This document shows, in pieces, positions 47,823 through 58,695 of a stretch of DNA of 64,000 nt. Origin of the DNA: Photobacterium halotolerans DSM 18316 (GTDB taxonomy: Bacteria; Pseudomonadota; Gammaproteobacteria; Enterobacterales; Vibrionaceae); assembly GCF_000425165.1 (NCBI RefSeq), contig NZ_KE384320.1:62001-126000 (forward strand). Reading direction: 5' to 3'. A program made the position numbers and the translations under genes. The first letter of the stretch is position 1. Every line of letters starts with the position of its first letter. The notes under the pieces are model-generated. The model was not told the DNA's origin and ran no database searches. It saw only the letters and a program-made list of their open reading frames with translations.

Positions 47823-47847
47823 GAGCTGCACTCGTGCGGCTCTTTTT
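47823..47847 (+). terminator. Terminator of ansA
   Basis: A 9-bp stem with one G-T wobble (47823-47831 and 47834-47842), followed by TTTTT. Confidence 0.75.
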
Positions 47848-47903
47848 ATATCTCAGCTACACTTATAGCAAATTTCGTCTGTTGGCTATGAGCAAGGTTG
47901 ATT

Positions 47904-48578
47904 ATGATTCTGCACGGCGCCTCCATTTCTCCTTTTGTCAGAAAAATCATGCTGGCCTTATCGTACAAAGGGCTGAGTTACGACTTACAACCGCTCAACC
48001 CGTACCTGGAAAAAGAGCTGGCGCACAAACGCCATCCGATGGGGAAAGTGCCGGTCCTGGAACATGACAGTCTGACCGTTATCGACTCAACAGTGATTGC
48101 CCATTACCTGGACGACATCTACCCGGTCCCTCCGCTGTACCCGGGCGATGCCGGTGAAAGAGCAAAAATCCGGTGGCTGGAAGAATATGCCGACACCCGG
48201 CTCAGCGCACTGCTCGCCGGCGTGCTCTTCTATCAGAAAATTCTGAGGGGGCAGATTCTGGAAAAAGACATTGATCAGGAGGCCATTGACGACTGCATTC
48301 AGCATCACCTGCCGCCGGTTCTGAGCTATCTGGAAGAACAAGTGCCGGCTGCAGGTTATATTACGACCCGTTTTTCGATGGCCGAAATCACGCTCTGGAG
48401 TATTTTTCGCAGCGGCTGGATGGCTGGCTTAAGGTTGAAACCTCACTATCCCAAACTGGCTATGTATCTGGAAGGTATTGAGCAAGAGCCCTGGGTTGCG
48501 AGTCTGGTGACGCAGGAAGATCATGAACTGAGTGGATTTTACTGTGACCCTGTGTCTTTCACTGTGCCCAGGCGGTGA
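47904..48578 (+). CDS. Glutathione S-transferase family protein
   Basis: Thioredoxin-fold N-terminal GST domain (1-80) plus helical C-terminal domain, 224 aa. Visible pieces are MILHGASISPFVRKIMLALS, MGKVPVLEHDSLTVIDSTVI with the cis-Pro and glutathione-binding Asp-Ser, and AHYLDDIYPVPPLYPGDAGE. The C-terminal helix contains TRFSMAEITLWSIF with the N-capping motif of GSTs. The ATG at 47904 has AAGG at good spacing; an earlier TTG does not. The substrate is unknown. It is placed between ansA and yeaC, a common vibrio neighbourhood. Confidence 0.9.
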   Translation: MILHGASISPFVRKIMLALSYKGLSYDLQPLNPYLEKELAHKRHPMGKVPVLEHDSLTVIDSTVIAHYLDDIYPVPPLYPGDAGERAKIRWLEEYADTRLSALLAGVLFYQKILRGQILEKDIDQEAIDDCIQHHLPPVLSYLEEQVPAAGYITTRFSMAEITLWSIFRSGWMAGLRLKPHYPKLAMYLEGIEQEPWVASLVTQEDHELSGFYCDPVSFTVPRR

Positions 48579-48620
48579 TATCCGCAGATGAGCACACCCG
48601 CATTGACAGGGTCACAGGGA

Positions 48621-48920
48621 TCAGTTTTGCTGCAAAGAGAAGCGGGCAATATCTGCCACAGGAGCTTCGCTGTCTTCTATGGCAAAATCACGCTTAAGCT
48701 CAGATTTCGACTTAAAGCGTATCTCACCGCCGGCTGCCACTGTCATATGCTCAGCCTCAGTATTATGACGAGACTGATACAGCATAACGGCCTGCATGGT
48801 GGACTCTTTCTGAGCGTCAGTTAATGGGGTGCCATCAGCCCATTTACCCGTTTCTGCCGCCGCCAGTAACTTTTGATACACCTCTGGGGTCATGGCAGCC
48901 AGAATCTGTTGTACATCCAT
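48621..48920 (-). CDS. yeaC: YeaC family protein (DUF1315)
   Basis: Small soluble protein of 99 aa of the conserved YeaC/DUF1315 family; function unknown. The opening MDVQQILAAMTPEVYQKLLA and the segment GKWADGTPLTDAQKESTMQA are typical of the family. It is convergent with the GST gene, with 42 bp between them. Confidence 0.92.
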   Translation of the reverse strand: MDVQQILAAMTPEVYQKLLAAAETGKWADGTPLTDAQKESTMQAVMLYQSRHNTEAEHMTVAAGGEIRFKSKSELKRDFAIEDSEAPVADIARFSLQQN

Positions 48921-49129
48921 CCCATCTACTCCTCTTCATGCCCGATTCTTTCAGGCCACTTGCAATGGTAGGCTACGATAATGACCTGAGTTTGCCAGTC
49001 AAGTAGCACCTTGGTTTTAGTTTTCTTTTGTTTTCGTGATCACACTGCAGCAATGTCACATTATTCTTTCTCTCAGGTCAGTTTCTGCCGATAGGTATTA
49101 GGGTATTCTTGACTGTAGTGAACCAATCC

Positions 49130-50017
49130 ATGAGTAACGCACCGCACATGACTTCTTCTGGCAAAAAAACGCGCAACATTTTGTTTTTTTTATCTGCTGT
49201 CGCATTGCTGCCAGCCTGCCAGGGTGAGTTTAAAACAACAGACAGTCTGTGCTCGGCACATCCCGAGCTATGTGAAGGACTGAATAACAATGACGGCCAG
49301 TGCCGTATCCAGCGCACAGATCTCATCTGGCAGCGCTATAAACAGCTGAAAACGCCGACCGACATTGAAAAACTGCATACCCTTGAGTTCACACGCAGCT
49401 ACCAGTATTGCCTGGAGTATGCCGCTGAAATTGAGCCGACCCGCTATAAAGAACGTAAATCGGTGCGGGCGACTGCGCTTATTCACAGTTATGAGGTCAT
49501 AGAACAGCTGACTGAAGAGCTGGCTGACTCCCAAGAACCCGCAGTCATTTATGACCGCTGGAGCCAGGGTGAGCACCAGGCTAAGGAAGATTTTCTGAAA
49601 TTAGAGGGAACAGGCCAGCTTCAGACACCTGAATTACAGCTGGCACTGGCCTCTTTTTATACTGGTGTTGATAAAGCCAAAACTCGCCAGCTTCTGTTAA
49701 GAGCTCTGGAGCTTTATCATGGCAAGGCCCAAGTGAAACCAGACATTATTCTGACCCTGGCGACGCAGGCTCACCAGGACAACAACAAAACCGAAGCCTA
49801 TTTATGGTCAAGAGTGGGTAGCCTGATGGGACTGCCCGTCACCAATTCAGAGACCTTATCGCGCCTCTATCCAATGCCGCCGCAGGATAAAACTCACCTG
49901 GACTCTTTGGCAGACAGCATCATCCAGAGTATCAGTGCCGGCCACTTTAACCGTGTCTATGTAGAAAAAAATCTGAGCGCACTGCCAAGTCAGCAGCCCG
50001 CTCAGCCATCGTCCTGA
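49130..50017 (+). CDS. Lipoprotein of the DUF2989 type
   Basis: Exported lipoprotein of about 295 aa. The leader RNILFFLSAVALLPACQGEF contains the lipobox LPAC. The mature part is rich in helices with TPR-like spacing (ELQLALASFYTGVDKAKTRQ, LLLRALELYHGKAQVKPDII, LATQAHQDNNKTEAYLWSRV). From memory it corresponds to the DUF2989 family common in vibrios. The start is uncertain: ATG at 49130 or 49148, both with weak ribosome-binding sites. It is convergent with msrB. No function is known; the repeat architecture suggests protein-protein contact in the periplasm. Confidence 0.82.
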   Translation: MSNAPHMTSSGKKTRNILFFLSAVALLPACQGEFKTTDSLCSAHPELCEGLNNNDGQCRIQRTDLIWQRYKQLKTPTDIEKLHTLEFTRSYQYCLEYAAEIEPTRYKERKSVRATALIHSYEVIEQLTEELADSQEPAVIYDRWSQGEHQAKEDFLKLEGTGQLQTPELQLALASFYTGVDKAKTRQLLLRALELYHGKAQVKPDIILTLATQAHQDNNKTEAYLWSRVGSLMGLPVTNSETLSRLYPMPPQDKTHLDSLADSIIQSISAGHFNRVYVEKNLSALPSQQPAQPSS

Positions 50018-50045
50018 CAACGCCATCACGGGCAGCACTGTCGCA

Positions 50046-50435
50046 TTACTCCACTTCACTAAATTGCAGTGAGACCGAATTGACGCAGTATCGCTGCCCG
50101 GTAGAAACCGGCCCGTCATCAAACACATGCCCTAAATGGCTGTCACATTCAGCACAGCGAATTTCCGTTCGCTTCATCCCGTGACTGGTATCGCTTAAAT
50201 AGCGAATTGAATCAGAATTAACAGGCGCCGCAAAACTCGGCCAGCCACATCCCGAATCGTATTTTTGCTCAGAATGAAATAAGGCAATTTGACAGCAAGT
50301 GCAGTGATATATTCCTGTTTTCTTATTATGCAATAACGTGCCTGAAAAAGGCGCTTCTGTGCCACCTTCCCGACAGACATAATATTGTTCATCTGATAAC
50401 AGTTCTTTCCAATAAGAATTTGTTTTAAAAGCCAT
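50046..50435 (-). CDS. msrB: Peptide-methionine (R)-S-oxide reductase
   Basis: Repairs methionine-R-sulfoxide in proteins. The 129 aa cover the whole MsrB fold. Two CxxC zinc-binding pairs are present ([10 protein letters not shown] and [13 protein letters not shown]), and the catalytic Cys is in [33 protein letters not shown] is also conserved. It is divergent from gapA, as in E. coli and vibrios. Confidence 0.97.
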   Translation of the reverse strand: MAFKTNSYWKELLSDEQYYVCREGGTEAPFSGTLLHNKKTGIYHCTCCQIALFHSEQKYDSGCGWPSFAAPVNSDSIRYLSDTSHGMKRTEIRCAECDSHLGHVFDDGPVSTGQRYCVNSVSLQFSEVE

Positions 50436-51776
<1,341 letters not shown>

Positions 51777-51793
51777 TCCTTAGACGATGACTG

Positions 51794-51819
51794 AAAAGGC
51801 GGCTGATAGCCGCCTTTTT
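51794..51819 (+). terminator. Terminator of gapA
   Basis: An 11-bp perfect stem (51794-51804 and 51808-51818) with a three-base loop; the 3' arm ends in a T-run of five. Confidence 0.93.
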
Positions 51820-51896
51820 GCTATCTGTTATCCCGGATAGAGTCTTGGCGGGCAGAAGTGCAGCCCGATCCCTCATTGGCTTTTAAAGGAATCACT

Positions 51897-52769
51897 ATGG
51901 ACTTACGTCAACTTCCGACTTCAACAGTGCTTTCAGAACATATCAGCCTGTGCCGTCTTGATGGTGTGGATATCATCCGAATTCTTCACCCTGAATGCCA
52001 GGCAGCCATCTCATTATTTGGCGGTCACCTCTTAAGTTTCCAGCCTCGGGGACACAAAGATCTGATCTGGATGAGTGAAGCCGCCGACTTCTCAGGCCAG
52101 TCGGCGATTCGTGGCGGCATTCCAGTCTGCTGGCCATGGTTCGGTAAGGTGGCCAGTCCATCGCACGGTTTTGCGCGTTCCAGTGTGTGGGAACTGGAGA
52201 GTTTCAACGATCAGAAAAGCCATGTCACTGTCACGCTCACCCTGCATGACTCTCCCAAGTCCCGGGCTATATGGCCCTACCGCTTCCACAACCGGCTCCA
52301 CTTTGAGTTCGATAAAACCCTCAAAGTCCAGCTGACCAGCACCAACACCGACCAGCGCCCCTGGCGTATGTCCGGCGCGCTTCATACCTACCTGGCCGTC
52401 GGAGACATCATGCAAGCGAAGTTGTCCGGGCTGGGTAATGAATACCTCGACGGTCTGGCCGACCAGCAACGGCTTCCGACCAATGGTGCTTTACAGTTTG
52501 ATGACGCCGTAGACAGGATTTACAGCCGGGCTGAAAACACGATTTATCTGGAAGATCCGGCACTGTTTCGCCGTCTGCGCATGCATAACCATGGCCAAGA
52601 CAGCGCCGTGGTCTGGAACCCATGGCAGTCAGGTGCGGCAGGCATGGCTGATATGACACCGGATGGCTACACCACTATGCTGTGTGTGGAATCGGCTTTG
52701 GCGGGTCAGGGTATCGTGCTGAAACCCGGGCAATCGCACCATCTCAGTACTGAAATCTGCGCCGAGTAA
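51897..52769 (+). CDS. yeaD: D-hexose-6-phosphate mutarotase (YeaD)
   Basis: Aldose-1-epimerase-like beta-sandwich enzyme that interconverts anomers of glucose-6-phosphate. The 290 aa match YeaD. Conserved parts are GGHLLSFQPRGHKDLIWMSE, IRGGIPVCWPWFG, and the active-site region ALHTYLAVGDI with catalytic His. VWNPWQSGAAGMADM and the CVESAL segment with Glu follow. The ATG at 51897 has AAAGGA at a good distance. It lies downstream of gapA as in E. coli, separated by a terminator. Confidence 0.95.
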   Translation: MDLRQLPTSTVLSEHISLCRLDGVDIIRILHPECQAAISLFGGHLLSFQPRGHKDLIWMSEAADFSGQSAIRGGIPVCWPWFGKVASPSHGFARSSVWELESFNDQKSHVTVTLTLHDSPKSRAIWPYRFHNRLHFEFDKTLKVQLTSTNTDQRPWRMSGALHTYLAVGDIMQAKLSGLGNEYLDGLADQQRLPTNGALQFDDAVDRIYSRAENTIYLEDPALFRRLRMHNHGQDSAVVWNPWQSGAAGMADMTPDGYTTMLCVESALAGQGIVLKPGQSHHLSTEICAE

Positions 52770-52773
52770 CTGC

Positions 52774-52803
52774 CAGGCTCAGGAAGACCTGAGCCTGATT
52801 TGT
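52774..52803 (+). terminator. Hairpin terminator after yeaD
   Basis: A 10-bp perfect stem (52774-52783 and 52788-52797) with the loop AAGA, followed by ATTTGT. Moderately strong; it starts 4 bp after the stop. Confidence 0.7.
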
Positions 52804-52825
52804 CCGCTGACTTCAACCTCAGATC

Positions 52826-53206
52826 TCAGGCCTGCATGGTAATGTCCGCTTCAATCAGCACCCAGCCGTTACCATCCGGATCATTGAAAGTCGCGAAGCG
52901 CCCTCCCATTAAGGTCACAATCTCTGACAGACTGACACCCCGGTTGGTGAGCTCATCATATGTCGAGGTAATATCGTCAGTATGCACCACCAGCCCCTGA
53001 ACAGAACCTGCCCGCATTCCCCCAAATGGCATTACCAGACTAATGGTCGTCTCTGCGCCCTTAGGTGCCAGCTGTATCCAGCGTTTATGGCTATCTGCTT
53101 TATGATCCCTGATCAGCTCAAATCCCAGTGCATCCCGGTAAAACAAAAGTGCCTGGCTTTGATCCGATACAGGAATCGACACAGTATCAACCCGTGAAAT
53201 CGGCAT
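52826..53206 (-). CDS. VOC family (glyoxalase/bleomycin resistance-like) protein
   Basis: Small metal-binding-fold protein of 126 aa. The pattern MPISRVDTVSIPVSDQSQAL, LFYRDALGFELIRDHK and VHTDDITSTYDELTNRGV, ending in FNDPDGNGWVLIE, is typical of the vicinal oxygen chelate superfamily. The start at 53206 was chosen after a GGGGGAGGA site; a slightly longer frame begins upstream of it. The usual metal ligands are only partly present, so the substrate is unknown. Monocistronic by appearance. Confidence 0.88.
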   Translation of the reverse strand: MPISRVDTVSIPVSDQSQALLFYRDALGFELIRDHKADSHKRWIQLAPKGAETTISLVMPFGGMRAGSVQGLVVHTDDITSTYDELTNRGVSLSEIVTLMGGRFATFNDPDGNGWVLIEADITMQA

Positions 53207-53757
53207 GTATCTCCTCCCCCTCAAGCTACACTTTTCTAGCTTAAATCAGAGCTGTTGATTTCGCTCAAAAAATAAGCAGCGCGCCTGATGACATGCTTCG
53301 CCTCTGAGCCTGGTTCCCAATGCTGAGACATGACAGATAGCTGGCTGTATTCGGTGCTTCCCCCTAAAAAACCATCTTCAGCTGACTTTCTCACTACCGG
53401 CATCATTTAACGCCAACCGGCACAGCCGGCACCAGATTTCACACCAGTTCCTACCGTTTGCCCGCTTCAACTCACTCCCCTGAAATAATGCGGCTTCAGA
53501 CGGGATCCCGGCCCTGTTAAAGTGGCGCTTTTTTGAACAAGATGGCTTGCAGATCCCTGTTGATAGGAGGATAGTACCTCTATGGATAGGTTGTTTTTTG
53601 CCCACCACTGTCTGATGTGTCAGCTAAATTTTTCAGCAAAACCAACCACTCACTAAAGCAAATTAATTAGTTAGGTCTAGTCTTAGTTATGAGGGATGTG
53701 AAAGATTATTGATTTCGTCCTTTCTAAATGATTGAAGAACGATTCAGGGGGCATACC
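53207..53757. other. Intergenic region before yeaG
   Basis: About 550 bp with no convincing gene; a minus-strand frame of 76 codons (53378-53608) has no support. It presumably carries the promoter of the stress-type operon yeaG-yeaH-ycgB, which depends on RpoS in E. coli; no clear promoter was recognised. Confidence 0.45.
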
Positions 53758-55692
53758 ATGAGTATTTTTGACCACTATCGTCATCGCTATGAGGAAGCCA
53801 AGGATGAAGAGCTTTCATTGCAAGAATTCCTTGAGATTTGCCGTAACGATCGCAGTGCTTACGTAAACGCCGCAGAACGTCTTCTGATGGCCATTGGTGA
53901 ACCGGAAATGGTAGATACCGCAAAAGACCCGCGTCTGAGCCGGATCTTTTCCAACCGTGTCATCTCGCGCTATCCAACGTTTGAAGACTTCTATGGTATG
54001 GAAGAGGCCATTGAACAGATTGTTTCTTACCTGAAACATGCCGCTCAGGGTCTGGAAGAACGTAAACAAATCCTCTATCTGCTGGGTCCGGTAGGTGGCG
54101 GTAAATCCTCACTGGCTGAAAAACTAAAAAGTCTGATGCAAAAAGTGCCCATTTATGTGCTGACTGCTAACGGTGAACGCAGTCCGGTAAATGATCACCC
54201 ATTCTGCCTGTTCGACCCGCTTGAAGACGGCGAAATTCTGAATAAAGAATTTGGCATCCCTCATCGCTATCTGAATAACATCATGTCGCCATGGGCAGCG
54301 AAACGCTTGAAAGAGTTCGGTGGTGATATCACCAAATTCAAAGTGGTAAAAGTGCGTCCATCCATTCTGCATCAGGTGGGTATCGCAAAAACAGAGCCTG
54401 GTGATGAGAACAACCAGGATATTTCCTCCCTGGTGGGTAAAGTGGATATCCGTCAGCTTGAGCATTATGCCCAGGACGACCCGGATGCTTACAGCTACTC
54501 CGGTGCGCTGTGTAAAGCCAATCAGGGGATGATGGAATTCGTGGAGATGTTCAAAGCACCGCTGAAAGTGCTGCACCCACTGCTGACTGCAACCCAGGAA
54601 GGCAACTATAACGGTACAGAAGGTCTGTCCGCCCTGCCTTTCGATGGCATTATTCTGGCTCACTCCAACGAATCAGAATGGCAGACATTCCGAAACAACA
54701 AAAATAACGAGGCGTTTCTCGACCGTGTTTACATAGTCAAAGTGCCTTACTGCCTGCGTGTGTCGGAAGAAATCAAGATTTACGAAAAACTGCTGATGAA
54801 CAGTGAGCTGGCTAATTCACCATGTTCTCCGAGTACGCTGGATATCCTGGCTCGCTTCTCGGTGCTGTCGCGCCTGAAAGAGCCGGAAAACTCAAGCATG
54901 TACTCAAAAATGCGGGTGTATGACGGTGAAACCCTCAAAGACACGGATCCAAAAGCCAAGTCTTATCAGGAATACCGCGATTACGCCGGTGTGGATGAAG
55001 GTATGTCAGGTCTGTCGACCCGCTTCGCGTTCAAAATCCTGTCCCGGGTGTTCAACTTCGACCACTCTGAAGTTGCCGCGAACCCGGTTCACCTGTTCTA
55101 TGTTCTGGAGCAACAGATCGAACGTGAACAGTTCCCGCAGGAAAATGCCGAAAAATACCTGGAACACCTGAAAGGCTATCTGATTCCCAAATATGTCGAA
55201 TTCATCGGCAAGGAAATTCAGACTGCGTATCTGGAATCCTATTCTGAGTACGGCCAGAACATTTTCGACCGATATGTCAGTTATGCGGACTTCTGGATTC
55301 AGGATCAGGAATATCGCGATCCGGAGACAGGTCAACTGTTCGACCGCGCTGCATTGAACAACGAGCTTGAGAAAATCGAGAAGCCTGCCGGTATCAGTAA
55401 TCCGAAAGACTTCCGTAACGAGATCGTCAACTTTGTATTGCGTGCACGTGCCAGCAATGCCGGGAAAAATCCGAACTGGACCAGCTACGAGAAACTGCGC
55501 ACGGTTATTGAGAAGAAAATGTTCTCCAATACCGAAGAGTTGCTGCCGGTTATCTCGTTCAATGCCAAAACCTCTACGGAGGAGCAGAAGAAGCACGACG
55601 ATTTTGTCGCCCGTATGATGGAAAAAGGCTATACCCGCAAGCAAGTACGTCTGTTGTCCGAATGGTATCTACGCGTACGTAAATCATCGTAA
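53758..55692 (+). CDS. yeaG: PrkA-family serine protein kinase YeaG
   Basis: 644-aa AAA+/PrkA protein kinase of the YeaG family, linked to nitrogen starvation and stationary-phase stress in enterics. The AAA domain has the Walker A motif LLGPVGGGKSSLAEKL. The family hallmark SIFDHYRHRYEEAKDEELSL opens the protein. The conserved DGIILAHSNESEW and the C-terminal region (SNAGKNPNWTSYEKLRTVIE) complete the match. ATG at 53758 preceded by GGGGG; the upstream frame is less likely. First gene of yeaG-yeaH-ycgB. Confidence 0.95.
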   Translation: MSIFDHYRHRYEEAKDEELSLQEFLEICRNDRSAYVNAAERLLMAIGEPEMVDTAKDPRLSRIFSNRVISRYPTFEDFYGMEEAIEQIVSYLKHAAQGLEERKQILYLLGPVGGGKSSLAEKLKSLMQKVPIYVLTANGERSPVNDHPFCLFDPLEDGEILNKEFGIPHRYLNNIMSPWAAKRLKEFGGDITKFKVVKVRPSILHQVGIAKTEPGDENNQDISSLVGKVDIRQLEHYAQDDPDAYSYSGALCKANQGMMEFVEMFKAPLKVLHPLLTATQEGNYNGTEGLSALPFDGIILAHSNESEWQTFRNNKNNEAFLDRVYIVKVPYCLRVSEEIKIYEKLLMNSELANSPCSPSTLDILARFSVLSRLKEPENSSMYSKMRVYDGETLKDTDPKAKSYQEYRDYAGVDEGMSGLSTRFAFKILSRVFNFDHSEVAANPVHLFYVLEQQIEREQFPQENAEKYLEHLKGYLIPKYVEFIGKEIQTAYLESYSEYGQNIFDRYVSYADFWIQDQEYRDPETGQLFDRAALNNELEKIEKPAGISNPKDFRNEIVNFVLRARASNAGKNPNWTSYEKLRTVIEKKMFSNTEELLPVISFNAKTSTEEQKKHDDFVARMMEKGYTRKQVRLLSEWYLRVRKSS

Positions 55693-55722
55693 TTGATGGA
55701 TGATGATCAAGGGGGAGAGCTT

Positions 55723-56994
55723 ATGGCGCACTTTATCGACCGCAGGCTCAACGGCAAAAATAAGAGCACAGTGAATCGGCAGCGTTTTTTACGCCGGCAC
55801 AAGCAACAGATCAAAGATTCTATTGCTGATGCCGTCAATAAACGCTCCATCACTGACGTGGAAAGCGGAGAAAGTATTACTATCCCTTCCCGCGACATAC
55901 GTGAGCCCTCGTTCCATCAGGGACGAGGTGGGCAACGAGAAATCGTCCATCCTGGTAACGATCAGTTCAGCCCTGGTGACCGCATTGAGCGGCCCCAGGG
56001 GGGAGCCGGTTCCGGCGGTGCCGGTGAAGGCCAGGCCAGCCCTGATGGTGAGGGGCAAGATGACTTTGTCTTTCAAATCTCCAAAGACGAGTATCTGGAT
56101 CTGTTGTTTGAAGATCTTGAACTCCCGAATCTGAAGAAAAATCAGTTCAACAAACTGGTTGAGTGGAAAACCTTCCGCTCAGGCTTTAAATCCACCGGGG
56201 TACCGGCCAACATCGCTATTGTCAGGTCCCTGCAGAATTCACTCGCCCGTCGTACCGCTATGACGGCAGCAAAACGTCGCCAATTGCGTGAGCTGGAGCT
56301 AGAACTTGACAGATTACAAAACACAGAGCCGGCACAACCGTTTGATGAACAACGAGTGAAAGAAGAAATTCAGACACTGCGCGATCGCATCAGCAAAGTG
56401 CCATTTATCGATACCTTTGACCTGAGATACAAAAACTACGAACGCCGTCCAATGCCCAGTAGTCAGGCAGTGATGTTTTGCCTGATGGACGTATCAGGTT
56501 CCATGGATCAGGCGACCAAGGATATGGCGAAACGCTTTTATATCCTGCTTTACCTGTTCCTGACACGCACCTACAAAAATGTGGAGGTGGTCTTTATCCG
56601 CCACCATACACAAGCCAAAGAAGTGGACGAACACGAGTTTTTCTATTCCCAGGAAACCGGGGGCACCATAGTCTCCAGCGCATTGCGGCTGATGGATGAA
56701 ATCATTAAGAAGCGGTACGCCCCTTCAGAATGGAACATCTATGCCGCACAGGCTTCAGATGGCGACAACTGGGCGGATGACTCCCCCGGCTGCCGAGAAT
56801 TGCTCAACAAGCATATTCTGCCGGTCTCACGTTATTACTCATACATTGAAATCACCCGTCGGGCTCACCAGACGCTGTGGCGTGAATATGAGTCCCTGTT
56901 GGGTAACCATGATAATTTTGCTATGCAGAACATTCGCAGCGTTGAAGACATCTTCCCGGTATTCCGAGAACTGTTCAAAAAACAAGTCCATTAA
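55723..56994 (+). CDS. yeaH: YeaH family protein (UPF0229/DUF444)
   Basis: 423-aa protein of the UPF0229 family, with a von Willebrand A-like domain. The start [20 protein letters not shown] and the metal-binding-like [20 protein letters not shown] are hallmarks. A Gly/Pro-rich, charged linker lies around residues 85-115. A coiled coil ([20 protein letters not shown]) follows. Produced with YeaG and YcgB and conserved with them across gammaproteobacteria. The ATG at 55723 has GGGGGAGAG upstream; translation of yeaG ends 30 bp before. Confidence 0.94.
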   Translation: MAHFIDRRLNGKNKSTVNRQRFLRRHKQQIKDSIADAVNKRSITDVESGESITIPSRDIREPSFHQGRGGQREIVHPGNDQFSPGDRIERPQGGAGSGGAGEGQASPDGEGQDDFVFQISKDEYLDLLFEDLELPNLKKNQFNKLVEWKTFRSGFKSTGVPANIAIVRSLQNSLARRTAMTAAKRRQLRELELELDRLQNTEPAQPFDEQRVKEEIQTLRDRISKVPFIDTFDLRYKNYERRPMPSSQAVMFCLMDVSGSMDQATKDMAKRFYILLYLFLTRTYKNVEVVFIRHHTQAKEVDEHEFFYSQETGGTIVSSALRLMDEIIKKRYAPSEWNIYAAQASDGDNWADDSPGCRELLNKHILPVSRYYSYIEITRRAHQTLWREYESLLGNHDNFAMQNIRSVEDIFPVFRELFKKQVH

Positions 56995-57091
56995 TCCTAA
57001 AGCGCAGGGCGACTTAAAAACTCGCCCATCTGCAATCTACACTTAAGGGACAGCGCTGATTATTGGCCGACGCGCATCAGGGGAGTGGGTT

Positions 57092-58624
57092 ATGGAAACA
57101 GAGATCAAACAAAAGGCACTCAGTGATGGTCCAGACTGGACATTTGAACTGCTTGATCAATACCACATGGAAATCAAGCGGGTGGCCAACCATTACCGGT
57201 TAGACGCCTACCCTAACCAAATTGAGATCATTACTGCCGAACAGATGATGGATGCCTATTCCAGCATCGGCATGCCGATTAACTACAATCACTGGTCATT
57301 CGGAAAGCGCTTTATTGAAACAGAGCGTGGTTACAAGCATGGTCAAATGGGACTGGCGTATGAAATAGTGATCAACTCAGATCCCTGTATCGCCTACCTG
57401 ATGGAAGAAAACACGATTACCATGCAGGCCCTGGTTATGGCCCATGCCAGCTATGGCCATAATTCATTTTTTAAAGGCAATTACCTGTTCAAAACCTGGA
57501 CGGATGCCAGCTCAATTATTGATTACCTGCTGTTTGCTAAGAAATATATCTCTGAATGTGAGGAAAAGTACGGTGATGTGGAAGTCGAAAAACTGCTCGA
57601 CTCCTGCCATGCGCTGATGAACTACGGCGTCGATCGCTACAAGCGCCCGCAAAAAATCTCGCTGGTTGAAGAAACTGCCCGTCAGAAAGCACGGGAAGAC
57701 TATCTGCAAACGCAAGTGAATGCTCTGTGGCGCACGATTCCGGCACAAGCGGAAAAAGACCTGCATGACGAAGAAATCCGTTTTCCTGCTGATCCTCAGG
57801 AGAACATTCTGTACTTCATTGAAAAACATGCCCCGCTCCTGGAGCCCTGGCAGAGAGAAATTGTGCGGATTGTGCGCAAGATCAGTCAGTATTTTTATCC
57901 GCAGAAACAGACCCAGGTCATGAATGAAGGCTGGGCAACGTTCTGGCACTATACCATTCTGAACCATCTGTACGATGAAGGGCTGGTGACTGATCGCTTT
58001 ATGCTTGAGTTTTTGCACAGCCACACCAATGTGGTTGCACAGCCAACCTACAACAGTCCGTACTACAGCGGCATCAACCCTTATGCCCTCGGGTTTGCCA
58101 TGTTCCAGGACATACGCCGGATCTGTGAAAATCCCACCGAGGAAGATAAATACTGGTTTCCTGATTTTGCCGGCAAAGACTGGCTGGATACTGTGCATTT
58201 TGCGATGGAGAACTTTAAAGACGAAAGTTTCATCAGCCAGTTTTTATCGCCCAAACTGATCCGTGATTTTAAATTCTTTGCCGTAGATGACGATGACAGA
58301 AACAACTATGTGGAAGTCAATGCTATTCATAATGAAGAAGGATATCGAGCCATTCGGGAAAAACTGTCGTCACAGTACAATCTGAGCAACAACGAACCGA
58401 ACTTGCAGGTATGGAACGTGGCATTGCGCGGCGACAGGTCGCTCACGCTGAGGTACGTGCCGCATAACCGGATACCTTTGTCAGACAGCTATAACGAAGT
58501 GCTGAAACACCTTCACCGTTTGTGGGGGTTTGATGTCATTCTCGAAGAAGAGCTCAGTGACGGCAGAAGCCATATTTTGTCAACCTGCCCTAACAGAAGC
58601 AGCAGTTACTCTTCAGAGCTCTGA
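57092..58624 (+). CDS. ycgB: SpoVR family protein YcgB
   Basis: 510-aa member of the SpoVR family, named after a Bacillus spore-cortex gene but widespread in non-sporulating Proteobacteria. Typical parts are MPINYNHWSFGKRFIETERG, MVMAHASYGHNSFFKGNYLF-like segments and MNEGWATFWHYTILNHLYDE. PYYSGINPYALGFAMFQDIR is also typical. Several conserved His/Glu residues suggest a metal site. Third gene of the operon, about 100 bp after yeaH, with GGGGAG before the ATG. Biochemical role unknown. Confidence 0.95.
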   Translation: METEIKQKALSDGPDWTFELLDQYHMEIKRVANHYRLDAYPNQIEIITAEQMMDAYSSIGMPINYNHWSFGKRFIETERGYKHGQMGLAYEIVINSDPCIAYLMEENTITMQALVMAHASYGHNSFFKGNYLFKTWTDASSIIDYLLFAKKYISECEEKYGDVEVEKLLDSCHALMNYGVDRYKRPQKISLVEETARQKAREDYLQTQVNALWRTIPAQAEKDLHDEEIRFPADPQENILYFIEKHAPLLEPWQREIVRIVRKISQYFYPQKQTQVMNEGWATFWHYTILNHLYDEGLVTDRFMLEFLHSHTNVVAQPTYNSPYYSGINPYALGFAMFQDIRRICENPTEEDKYWFPDFAGKDWLDTVHFAMENFKDESFISQFLSPKLIRDFKFFAVDDDDRNNYVEVNAIHNEEGYRAIREKLSSQYNLSNNEPNLQVWNVALRGDRSLTLRYVPHNRIPLSDSYNEVLKHLHRLWGFDVILEEELSDGRSHILSTCPNRSSSYSSEL

Positions 58625-58641
58625 ATTAAAATCTTGCGCAA

Positions 58642-58670
58642 AAAAAGAGAGGCGTTACGCCTCTCTTTTT
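58642..58670. terminator. Bidirectional terminator between ycgB and fadR
   Basis: A 13-bp perfect stem (58642-58654 and 58658-58670) with loop TTA and A/T runs on both outer sides. It serves the convergent ycgB and fadR. Confidence 0.94.
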
Positions 58671-58695
58671 CATTCACATTGAGGTAAACAGCCGA

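Noticed and set aside
53378..53608. 76-codon minus-strand frame before yeaG
   Set aside because: No plausible ribosome-binding site, no domain and atypical composition; treated as intergenic.
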